From: an uncultured Comamonadaceae bacterium
GTDB lineage: Bacteria > Pseudomonadota > Gammaproteobacteria > Burkholderiales > Burkholderiaceae
Assembly (NCBI GenBank): GCA_946482595.1
Contig: CAMLSD010000032.1
Coordinates: forward strand, 1-42,780
DNA: 42,780 nt
Reading direction: 5' to 3'
The notes under the pieces are model-generated. The model was given only the letters and a program-made list of their open reading frames with translations, ran no database searches and was not told where the DNA came from. The translations under genes and the position numbers were made by a program. This document shows positions 9,091 through 15,878 of this stretch, in pieces (position 1 is the stretch's first letter; every line of letters starts with the position of its first letter).

Positions 9091-10529
9091 CGTCGACTGA
9101 AAAGACCATGACTAGCCAACTGAATGCACGGGCCGTGCGACTGTCGCTGAGCGTGCTGGCCGCCGCGGTGCTGGCCGGTTGTGCCGTGGGGCCGGACTAC
9201 CGCCGCCCCGAGGTGAATCTGCCCGCGCAGCACACGCCTGACGCGGCTGCCGTGGCGACCGCGGGGGCACCGGCAGCGGTGTCGTCCCGCTGGTGGACGC
9301 TGTTCGGTGATGCCCGGCTCGATGCCCTGGTGGCCGATGCGCGGCTGCGCAACACCGATGTGCAGCAGGCCGTGGCCCGTGTCGAACAGGCCGAGGCCCT
9401 GTTGCGCGAGGCCGATGCCGTGCGCTGGCCGCAGGTCGATCTGGGCGGGACGGCCGCGCGCAGCCGCAGTAGCGAGCTGAGCAGCCAGCCCGGCGGCGGC
9501 ACGGCCAGCAACTTCCGCCTCGCGGCTTCGACGGCGTTCGAGCTCGACTTCTGGGGCCGGCTGCGCCGTGCCTCCGAAGCGGCCCGGGCCCAGGCGCTGG
9601 CCACCGACTACGCGCGCGAGGTGGTCCACCAGACGGTGACCGGCCGGGTCGTCGACAGCTACTTCCTGCTGCGCACGCTGGACGAGCAGATCGTGCTCAC
9701 GCGCGACACGCTCAAGTCGCGCGAGGACAGCGCCCGCTTGCTGCGGGTGCGGCTGCAGGGCGGGGCGGCGGGCCGGCTGGAGGTCGAGCAGGCCGAGGCG
9801 CTGCGTGCCGACGCCGCGCTGCAGTTGCGTGACCTGGAACGCCAGCGCGCGCTGACGCAGTCGCAGCTCGCCCTGCTGGTCGGCCAGCCGGGGCTGAGCC
9901 TGCCTGAAAGCCCGCTGGGCAGTCTGCCGCTGCCGCCGGTGCCGCCGGCCGGGCTGCCTTCGTCGCTGCTGGAGCGCCGCCCGGACGTGCGTCAGGCCGA
10001 GCAGTTGCTGGTGTCGGCCAATGCCCAGATCGGCGTGGCCAAGGCGGCGATGTTCCCGTCGATTTCGCTGACCGGCTCGTTCGGCGGCCAGAGCGCCGAG
10101 CTGTCCGACCTGTTCAAGAGCGGCGCCCGCATCTGGTCGCTGGGGTTCGGGCTGGACCTGCCGATCTTCGACGCCGGCCGGCGCATCGCCCAGACCGACC
10201 AGGCCCAGGCGCGCCAGCGCGAGGCCGTTGCGGCCTACCAGGGCGCGGTGCAGTCGGCGTTCAAGGATGTGACGGATGCGCTGGCCAACCTGCGTGCCGC
10301 ACGCGAGTCGCAGGCCGACGTCGAGGCAAGCGAACGGGCCAACCTCAGCGCCCTGCAAGTCGCCCGCCAGCGCTACGACGCGGGCTATTCGGCCTACCTC
10401 GAGCTGCTCGACGCCCAGCGCACCGCCAACCTGGCGCGCCTGCAGACCGTCGCCAATCGGCAGGCCCAGCTGTCGGCCTCGGTGGCGCTGTTCAAGGCGC
10501 TGGGCGGCGGCTGGGAGCCGGTGCGCTGA
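9087..10529 (+). CDS. Outer-membrane efflux channel lipoprotein (OprM/TtgC/NodT family)
   Basis: A 480-aa TolC-like outer-membrane factor. The ATG at 9087 overlaps the pump stop codon and follows GAGGAGG (9073-9079) at a good distance. A second in-frame ATG at 9108 is possible. The product has a lipobox AVLAGC (Cys32 from the first ATG), then the classic AVGPDYRRPEV opening of the NodT family. Two OEP repeats follow, with SSRWWTLFGDARLDALV in the first and ERRPDVRQAEQLL and a Phe-Asp-Ala-Gly-Arg-Arg segment in the second. With the two preceding genes it completes a tripartite pump. The last base of its stop codon is also the first base of the hairpin element at 10529-10689. Confidence 0.93.
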   Translation: MTSTEKTMTSQLNARAVRLSLSVLAAAVLAGCAVGPDYRRPEVNLPAQHTPDAAAVATAGAPAAVSSRWWTLFGDARLDALVADARLRNTDVQQAVARVEQAEALLREADAVRWPQVDLGGTAARSRSSELSSQPGGGTASNFRLAASTAFELDFWGRLRRASEAARAQALATDYAREVVHQTVTGRVVDSYFLLRTLDEQIVLTRDTLKSREDSARLLRVRLQGGAAGRLEVEQAEALRADAALQLRDLERQRALTQSQLALLVGQPGLSLPESPLGSLPLPPVPPAGLPSSLLERRPDVRQAEQLLVSANAQIGVAKAAMFPSISLTGSFGGQSAELSDLFKSGARIWSLGFGLDLPIFDAGRRIAQTDQAQARQREAVAAYQGAVQSAFKDVTDALANLRAARESQADVEASERANLSALQVARQRYDAGYSAYLELLDAQRTANLARLQTVANRQAQLSASVALFKALGGGWEPVR

Positions 10530-10689
10530 GAAGGTGTGAACGAACCCGCCATGCCCGCTCAATCCCCCCGAACGCACCGGCTCGGCGTTGCAAATGCGCG
10601 CCGTAGCTCGAGCTACGGCTGTGCTTTGCGCCTTGACCCGACACGCCCGGGTGGCCTGCTCGGCCACGCCGGATTCATTCACACCTTCT
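10529..10689. repeat. 161-bp MITE-like element, one large imperfect hairpin
   Basis: The ends are 22-bp inverted repeats: the left arm starts AGAAGGTGTGAAC (10529-10550) and the right arm (10668-10689) is its reverse complement with 19 of 22 matches. The centre is the perfect 18-bp palindrome CCGTAGCTCGAGCTACGG (10601-10618). It is flanked by further pairing of GGCGTTGCAAATGCGCG (10584-10600) with CTGTGCTTTGCGCC (10619-10632), and weaker symmetry continues outwards, so the whole element can fold as one stem. It holds no gene. It sits between convergent genes and could also act as a bidirectional terminator. I recall similar text in Rubrivivax/Leptothrix-type genomes, but have not searched. 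No target-site duplication is evident. Confidence 0.75.
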
Positions 10690-10701
10690 GAACCCCCGGC
10701 T

Positions 10702-11727
10702 TCAGCGCGTGGCCTGGGCCAGCGTCTGGCGAGGCGTTTCGCCAAACGCCTCGCGATACTCCTGGGCGAACCGGCCCAGGTGAAAGAAGCCCCAGCGCAG
10801 CGCCACGTCGGTGACCGTGGTGCCTGCGGCTGCCAGCAGCAGCTCGTCGCGCACCCGGTGCAGCCGCACCTCGCGCAGGAACTTCATCGGGCTGATGCGG
10901 CGGTAGCGCTGGAACCCCAGGAACAGGCTGCGCACGCTCACACCGGCCAGCTCGGCCAGCGCTTCGGGCGTGATCGGCTCCTGGGCATGGGCCACCAGGT
11001 AGTCCTCGACCCGCCGCACGTAACGCGGCGCCAGCGGCGGACACTGCTCACCCAGCCGGGCCTGCAGTGAGTGCGGCTGCGCACTCAGCAGCGTGGCCAG
11101 CAGTCGGTACTGCAGCTGCACGAGCGACAGGCCTTCGGTGGCCGGCGGGCCGCGTTCGGCCAGCCCCACGAGCGACAGCAGCAGCTCGCCCAGGGCCGGC
11201 ATGCGGTCCAGCATCAGCGCAGGGTCGAACACCGGCGCGGCCACCCGGGCATCACCGCACCAGCTGGCGCAGTAGCGCTGCACCAGGTCGGCGTCCAGCC
11301 GCAGGATGATCTGGTCGTTGTCCTCGCTCCAGCGCATGCTCAGATCGGGCTGCGGCGACAGCAGCGACGCACAGGCCGGGCTGGAGTCGACCCGGCCCTG
11401 GCTGGTCTCGATGTGCGCCCCGCCGCTGACCGGAATCTGAATCAGGTAAAAGCGCTCCAGCGGACCGGGCAGGATGTCCACCGCGCAGCCATAACGCAGC
11501 CGGCTCAGGCTCAGGCTGCCCACCGGCAGGTAGTCCATCGCGGCGTGCATGTGCCGCGGGCCGCCGGCCGCGGCCAGCCGATGCGGCCGGAACACACGGC
11601 CCACCGTCTCCTGGGCGTGTTCGGGGTCGTCGGTCGCAAACAGCTCATGCACCCCCGATGCGGCAAGCCACGCCGAGCGCAATGCGCTGGCGGTGTGCTC
11701 GCCGGTCGGGGCTGCTGCCTGCCTCAT
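10702..11727 (-). CDS. AraC family transcriptional regulator, likely activator of the indole-oxidation operon
   Basis: A 341-aa AraC-family protein. The first ~200 residues form a cupin-like sensor region of the AraC_binding_2 type (HAAMDYLPVGSLSLSRLRYG and LIQIPVSGG are typical). The last ~100 residues contain two helix-turn-helix motifs, including ALAELAGVSVRSLFLGFQRYR and a second motif around VTDVALRWGFFHLGRFAQEYR. It is divergent from the SDR/StyA-like operon, with 182 bp between start codons containing two direct repeats (11826-11865). This matches the AraC regulator (iifR in Acinetobacter, as I recall) next to known indole-degradation clusters. The inducer is presumably indole or a pathway intermediate, by inference only. 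Confidence 0.88.
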   Translation of the reverse strand: MRQAAAPTGEHTASALRSAWLAASGVHELFATDDPEHAQETVGRVFRPHRLAAAGGPRHMHAAMDYLPVGSLSLSRLRYGCAVDILPGPLERFYLIQIPVSGGAHIETSQGRVDSSPACASLLSPQPDLSMRWSEDNDQIILRLDADLVQRYCASWCGDARVAAPVFDPALMLDRMPALGELLLSLVGLAERGPPATEGLSLVQLQYRLLATLLSAQPHSLQARLGEQCPPLAPRYVRRVEDYLVAHAQEPITPEALAELAGVSVRSLFLGFQRYRRISPMKFLREVRLHRVRDELLLAAAGTTVTDVALRWGFFHLGRFAQEYREAFGETPRQTLAQATR

Positions 11728-11825
11728 CGGGGGTCCATGTCGGGTTGATGCATCTCAATCTACTCGTGTCGCGCTGCGCTGCCCAGCGGATTTGTGTCAG
11801 GTCGGCGTCGATCTCTTGCAGTTTT

Positions 11826-11865
11826 CGGATAGCGGCTGCAGTGCCCGGATAGCCGATCGCAGTGC
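11826..11865. promoter_or_regulatory. Two direct repeats, candidate AraC-type activator sites
   Basis: CGGATAGCGGCTGCAGTGC (11826-11844) is followed one base later by CGGATAGCCGATCGCAGTGC (11846-11865). The half-sites share CGGATAGC and GCAGTGC and have a 20-bp period, about two helical turns, which is the usual arrangement for an AraC-family dimer. They end 44 bp upstream of the SDR start codon, where a site overlapping or next to a -35 box would be expected. Confidence 0.6.
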
Positions 11866-11909
11866 AGCATCGCGAGACTGCCTCCATCCCTTTGCGACCA
11901 GGAGGCAGC

Positions 11910-12698
11910 ATGAAAGGCATCGAAGGCAAGGTGGCGATCGTCAGCGGCGGCGCCACATTGATCGGGGCGGCGGTGGTCGCCGCCCTGCACGCAGTCGGCG
12001 CGCGTGTGGCGCTGTTCGACATCGACCGCCCCGGTGGCGACCGTGTGGCCAGTGCCCACGGCGGGGCCGTCGCGTTTCACGCGGTGGACCTGACCGATGA
12101 CACCGCCATGGCGGCCGCGGTGGACGCGGTCGCGCAGCGCGAGGGCGGCGTCGACCTGCTGGTCAACCTGGCCTGCACCTACCTGGACGACGGTCCGCGC
12201 TCCGGCCGGGCCGACTGGCTCACGGCGCTGAACGTGAACCTGGTGAGCGCGGTGATGCTCGCGCGGGCGGTGCAGCCGCACATGGTGCGCCGTGGTGGTG
12301 GGGCCATCGTCAACTTCACCAGCATCTCCGCCCGCGTCGCGCAGACCGGGCGCTGGCTGTATCCGGTGTCCAAGGCGGCCCTGGTGCAGCTCACCCGCAA
12401 CATGGCGATGGACTTCGCGGCCGACGGCATCCGTGTGAACTCGGTGTCGCCTGGCTGGACCTGGTGCCGGTTGATGGACGAGTTGACCCAGGGCGACCGC
12501 GCCCGCACCGACCGCGTGGCCGCGCCCTTCCACCTGCTGGGCCGGGTGGCCGATCCGGCCGAGGTGGCGGCAGTCGTCGCCTTCCTGTGCTCGGACGGTG
12601 CCAGCTTCGTGACCGGTGCCGACTACGCGGTGGACGGCGGCTACGGCGCCATGGGCCCCGAAGGCCGCGTGCCGGCCATTCCCCAACTGATGGACTGA
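11910..12698 (+). CDS. iifB: Short-chain dehydrogenase, probable indole-2,3-dihydrodiol dehydrogenase
   Basis: A 262-aa SDR. The ATG at 11910 follows CAGGAGGCAGC, a strong ribosome-binding site; an upstream in-frame start at 11862 has none. Catalytic residues are Ser138, Tyr151 and Lys155 (YPVSK). The nucleotide-binding loop is VSGGATLIGAA, a variant of the usual TGxxxGxG. The C-terminus carries the common SDR segment GADYAVDGGYG. It is the first gene of a four-gene operon with a StyA-like monooxygenase, a flavin reductase and a DLH/SnoaL fusion. By comparison with the Acinetobacter iif cluster it would oxidise indole-2,3-dihydrodiol to 3-hydroxyindolin-2-one. SDRs are hard to place individually, so this rests on context. 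Confidence 0.75.
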   Translation: MKGIEGKVAIVSGGATLIGAAVVAALHAVGARVALFDIDRPGGDRVASAHGGAVAFHAVDLTDDTAMAAAVDAVAQREGGVDLLVNLACTYLDDGPRSGRADWLTALNVNLVSAVMLARAVQPHMVRRGGGAIVNFTSISARVAQTGRWLYPVSKAALVQLTRNMAMDFAADGIRVNSVSPGWTWCRLMDELTQGDRARTDRVAAPFHLLGRVADPAEVAAVVAFLCSDGASFVTGADYAVDGGYGAMGPEGRVPAIPQLMD

Positions 12699-12715
12699 AA
12701 GAAGAGGAGACTCCC

Positions 12716-13957
12716 ATGACACGACGCATTGCCATCGTGGGGGCCGGCCAGTCCGGCCTGCCCCTGGCGCTGAGCCTGCAACAGCGAGGTGACCACGTCA
12801 CCCTGGTGTCCAACCGGTCGCCCGACGACATTCGCGCCGGCAAGGTGATGTCCAGCCAGTGCATGTTCGACACCTCGCTGCAGATCGAGCGCGACCTCGG
12901 TCTGAACCAGTGGGAGGCGGATTGCCCGCCCGTCGAGGGCATCGGCCTGACCGTGCCGCACCCGGCCCAACCCGGTGAACGCCTGATCGACTGGGCCGCC
13001 CGGCTGCACCGTCCGGCGCAGGCGGTGGACCAGCGCCTGAAGATGCCGGTGTGGATGGAGCGTTTTGCCGCCCTGGGCGGGGACCTGCGCATCCAGGATG
13101 CCGGCGTGGACGAACTCGAGGCCCTGGCCGCCAGCCACGACCTGGTGGTGGTGTCGGCCGGCAAGGGCGAGATCGTGCGCCTGTTCGAGCGCGATGCGCA
13201 GCGCAGCCTCTATGCCGCGCCCCAGCGGGCGCTCGCACTGACCTACGTGCACGGCATGACCCCGCGCACGCCGTTCTCGCGGGTGTGCTTCAACCTCATC
13301 CCGGGTGTGGGCGAGTACTTCGTGTTCCCGGCGCTCACGCTCAGCGGGCCGTGCGAGATCATGGTGTTCGAAGGCGTGCCGGGCGGCCCGCTCGACTGCT
13401 TCGGCGATGTGGCCGGCCCTGAGGCCCATCTCGCCCGCAGCCGCGAGGTGCTCGAGCGCTTCCTGCCCTGGGAGGCCGAGCGCTGCCGCCGGGTCGAGCT
13501 GACCGATGCCAACGGGGTGCTGGCCGGGCGGTTCGCCCCCACGGTGCGGCATCCGGTGGGGCGCCTGCCCTCGGGGCGGCTGGTGTTCGGCATGGGCGAT
13601 GCCGTGGTGGTCAACGACCCGATCACCGGCCAGGGCTCGAACAACGCCACCAAGTGCTTCAAGGCCTATCACGACGCCATCGTGGTGCGCGGCGACGTCC
13701 CCTTCGATGCGGCCTGGATGCAGGCCACCTTCGAGCACTACTGGGCCTATGCCCAGCACGTCACGCGCTGGACCAACATGCTGCTGGCCCCACCGCCCGA
13801 GCACATCCTGAAGCTGCTGACGGTGGCCGGGCAGTGCGAGTCGATCGCCTCGACGATCGCCAACAACTTCGACCATCCGCCTGGCTTTTTCCCGTGGTGG
13901 GCCGATCCGGTCGAATGCGAGCGCTTCATCGAGGACCACATGGCCGTCGCGGCCTGA
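12716..13957 (+). CDS. iifC: StyA-family FAD-dependent monooxygenase, probable indole oxygenase
   Basis: A 413-aa flavoprotein monooxygenase of the styrene/indole monooxygenase family (StyA is about 415 aa). The start at 12716 follows GAAGAGGAGA and gives the expected N-terminal FAD-binding motif IAIVGAGQSGLPLAL (GAGQSG at 9-14). Internal segments such as VMSSQCMFDTSLQIERDLGLNQW and the C-terminal GQGSNNATKCF are typical of StyA-type enzymes. These enzymes take reduced FAD from a separate reductase, here the next gene, and epoxidise styrene or indole. The absence of styrene-oxide isomerase and phenylacetaldehyde dehydrogenase genes, together with the SDR and DLH/SnoaL neighbours, favours indole as substrate. 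Confidence 0.85.
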   Translation: MTRRIAIVGAGQSGLPLALSLQQRGDHVTLVSNRSPDDIRAGKVMSSQCMFDTSLQIERDLGLNQWEADCPPVEGIGLTVPHPAQPGERLIDWAARLHRPAQAVDQRLKMPVWMERFAALGGDLRIQDAGVDELEALAASHDLVVVSAGKGEIVRLFERDAQRSLYAAPQRALALTYVHGMTPRTPFSRVCFNLIPGVGEYFVFPALTLSGPCEIMVFEGVPGGPLDCFGDVAGPEAHLARSREVLERFLPWEAERCRRVELTDANGVLAGRFAPTVRHPVGRLPSGRLVFGMGDAVVVNDPITGQGSNNATKCFKAYHDAIVVRGDVPFDAAWMQATFEHYWAYAQHVTRWTNMLLAPPPEHILKLLTVAGQCESIASTIANNFDHPPGFFPWWADPVECERFIEDHMAVAA

Positions 13958-13966
13958 GGAGGCACG

Positions 13967-14497
13967 ATGCACACGGCCAGCCACACCACCCCCACCCTCA
14001 CCCCCACCACCACGGCATCGGCGGCCTCGCCCGGGACGGACGCCCGGGCCCTGCGCCATGCCCTGGGGCACTACCCCACCGGTGTCACGATCATCACCAC
14101 CCGCACGGCCGAGGGCCGGCCGGTGGGCCTGACCTGCAACTCCTTTGCCTCGCTGTCGCTGGAGCCGGCACTTGTGCTGTGGAGCCTGGCGAGGCGCTCG
14201 CCCAACCTGGGGGTGTTCCGCACCGCCCCGGGTTTTGCGATCAACGTGCTGGCGGCCGATCAGGCCGACCTGGCGCGGCGCTTTGCCAACTCGGCCCTGC
14301 CGGACAAGTTCGACGGCGTGCGCCTGCGCGAGCCGTGGCGGGGCCTGCCGTTGATCGACGGGGCCCTGGCCTGGTTCGGCTGCAGCACCCGCGATGCGAT
14401 CGACGCCGGGGACCACACGCTGTTCATCGGCCATGTCGAGACCCATGCGGTCCATGAGGCCGAGGCGCTGGTCTTTCACCGCGGCAGCTTCCGCTGA
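13967..14497 (+). CDS. iifD: Flavin reductase component of the indole/styrene-type monooxygenase
   Basis: A 176-aa NAD(P)H:flavin oxidoreductase of the flavin_reduct (DIM6/NTAB, HpaC/StyB-like) family. Family features are LRHALGHYPTGVTIITTR, GLTCNSFASLSLEPALVLWSL and a C-terminal GHTLFIGHVE-type segment (here DHTLFIGHVETHAV). The first ~25 residues are Thr/Pro/His-rich and precede the domain. AGGAGG (13957-13962) begins at the last base of the monooxygenase stop codon, so the two are tightly coupled. It supplies reduced FAD to the upstream oxygenase. The context makes StyB/IifD-type function likely. Confidence 0.85.
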   Translation: MHTASHTTPTLTPTTTASAASPGTDARALRHALGHYPTGVTIITTRTAEGRPVGLTCNSFASLSLEPALVLWSLARRSPNLGVFRTAPGFAINVLAADQADLARRFANSALPDKFDGVRLREPWRGLPLIDGALAWFGCSTRDAIDAGDHTLFIGHVETHAVHEAEALVFHRGSFR

Positions 14498-14519
14498 CCC
14501 CCACCTTCCGGAGTCCCCC

Positions 14520-15761
14520 ATGACCTCACGTTACATCCAGATCCCGGCTGCCGATGGCAGCGGGCACTTCCGCGCCTACCTGGCACTGCCTCGGGGGGGC
14601 CGCGGCCCGGGCCTGGTGCTGGCCCAGGAGATCTTCGGCATCAATGAGCACATCCGCGAGCTGGCCGAGCTGTACGCCGAAGAGGGCTATGTCGTGCTGG
14701 CGCCCGACCTGTTCTGGCGCCAGGGCCGCGACATCGAGCTGGGCTACAGCGAGGCCGAATGGCAGCAGGCCTTCCAGCTCTTCCAGGGCTTCGACGTCGA
14801 CCGCGGGGTCGACGACCTCGCTGCCACGGTGGCGCACCTGCGCAAGCAACCCGAATGCACGGGCGGTGTGGCCTGTGTGGGCTACTGCCTGGGCGGCAAG
14901 CTGGCCTACCTCACCGCCTGTCGCAGTGATGTCGAGGTGGCGGTCGGCTACTACGGCGTGGGCATCGAGCAGCACCTCGACGAGGCCGGGCGCATGCGCG
15001 GGCGGCTCGTGCTGCACTTTGCCGAGCAGGACGCCTATTGCCCGTCCGAGGCCCGCGAGGCCATCATCGCGCGGCTGCAGGGGCGGCCCGGCACCGAGCT
15101 GTACGTCTACCCTGGCGTGGACCATGCGTTTGCCCGCCCGGCCTCGCCGCACCATGACAAGCCGTCGGCGGCGATGGCCCATCAGCGCACGATCGCGGCG
15201 CTCCATCAGGCCATCGGCCCGCAACATGACCTGTCGGCCCTGTGGGACAAGCACTGCGAGCACGAGTTCGCCACCCGCGACGTCGACGCGACCATGGCCA
15301 CGATGGTGGCCCAGCCCTACGTCAACCACATTCCCACGATGACCGGCGGCGTGGGGCACGACGCGCTCAAGCGCTTCTACAAGTACCACTTCGTCGACAA
15401 CAACCCGCCCGACACGAAGCTGGTGCCGATCTCGCGCACCATCGGTGCCAGCCAGATCGTCGACGAGATGCTGTTCTGCTTCACCCACAGCATCGAGATC
15501 GACTGGATGCTGCCCGGCATCGCACCGACCGGCCGCTATGTCGAGGTGCCGCTGGTGGCCATCGTGAAGTTCCGTGGCGACAAGCTGTGCCACGAACACA
15601 TCTACTGGGACCAGGCCAGCGTGCTGGTGCAGATCGGCCTGCTCGACCCGCGCGGCCTGCCGGTGGCCGGCATCGAGACGGCCCGCAAGCTGGTGGACGA
15701 GACCCGGCCGTCCAACACATTGATGCAGTGCTGGGAAACCAGCGCGGGCAAGCCACTGTAG
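14520..15761 (+). CDS. iifA: Dienelactone-hydrolase/SnoaL-like fusion, probable 3-hydroxyindolin-2-one oxygenase
   Basis: A 413-aa two-domain protein. Residues ~1-240 are an alpha/beta-hydrolase of the dienelactone hydrolase family with Cys123 (GYCLGGK), Asp171 and His202 (VDHAF), the same numbering as the classical DLH triad. Residues ~250-400 resemble the SnoaL/NTF2-like fold (LWDKHCEHEFATRDVDATMA, then FKYHFVDNNPP-type text). This architecture matches the enzyme that, in Acinetobacter and Cupriavidus indole degradation, opens 3-hydroxyindolin-2-one to anthranilate, reported as cofactor-independent (recalled). It is last in the operon and is followed by a perfect hairpin at 15833-15858. A plain DLH-type hydrolase function is the alternative. 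Confidence 0.78.
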   Translation: MTSRYIQIPAADGSGHFRAYLALPRGGRGPGLVLAQEIFGINEHIRELAELYAEEGYVVLAPDLFWRQGRDIELGYSEAEWQQAFQLFQGFDVDRGVDDLAATVAHLRKQPECTGGVACVGYCLGGKLAYLTACRSDVEVAVGYYGVGIEQHLDEAGRMRGRLVLHFAEQDAYCPSEAREAIIARLQGRPGTELYVYPGVDHAFARPASPHHDKPSAAMAHQRTIAALHQAIGPQHDLSALWDKHCEHEFATRDVDATMATMVAQPYVNHIPTMTGGVGHDALKRFYKYHFVDNNPPDTKLVPISRTIGASQIVDEMLFCFTHSIEIDWMLPGIAPTGRYVEVPLVAIVKFRGDKLCHEHIYWDQASVLVQIGLLDPRGLPVAGIETARKLVDETRPSNTLMQCWETSAGKPL

Positions 15762-15799
15762 ACCCGGCGCCGGCCACGCGGCGGGCAGGAACGCGGGCC

Positions 15800-15823
15800 A
15801 GAGCGCGGGCCAGAGCGCGGGCC
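15800..15823. repeat. 12-bp tandem repeat after the indole operon
   Basis: AGAGCGCGGGCC occurs twice in direct succession (15800-15811 and 15812-15823), preceded by the partial copy ACGCGGGCC at 15791-15799. It is noncoding and lies between the operon stop codon and the terminator-like hairpin. Confidence 0.8.
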
Positions 15824-15832
15824 TGAACGCAA

Positions 15833-15858
15833 ACGGGGGCTGCCGTGGCAGCCCCCGT
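15833..15858. terminator. Bidirectional terminator-like hairpin between convergent operons
   Basis: ACGGGGGCTGCC (15833-15844) pairs perfectly with GGCAGCCCCCGT (15847-15858), a 12-bp GC-rich stem with two bases between the arms. It lies between the end of the indole operon (15761) and the end of the convergent oxidoreductase gene (15879). There is no clear T-run on either side, so it may pause polymerase or protect 3' ends instead of terminating on its own. Confidence 0.7.
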
Positions 15859-15878
15859 GTTCAGGCGTGGAACGAGGC

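Noticed and set aside
12716..15761. Styrene-degradation operon
   Set aside because: StyA/StyB-like genes are present, but no styrene-oxide isomerase or phenylacetaldehyde dehydrogenase. The SDR and DLH/SnoaL partners match the indole pathway instead.
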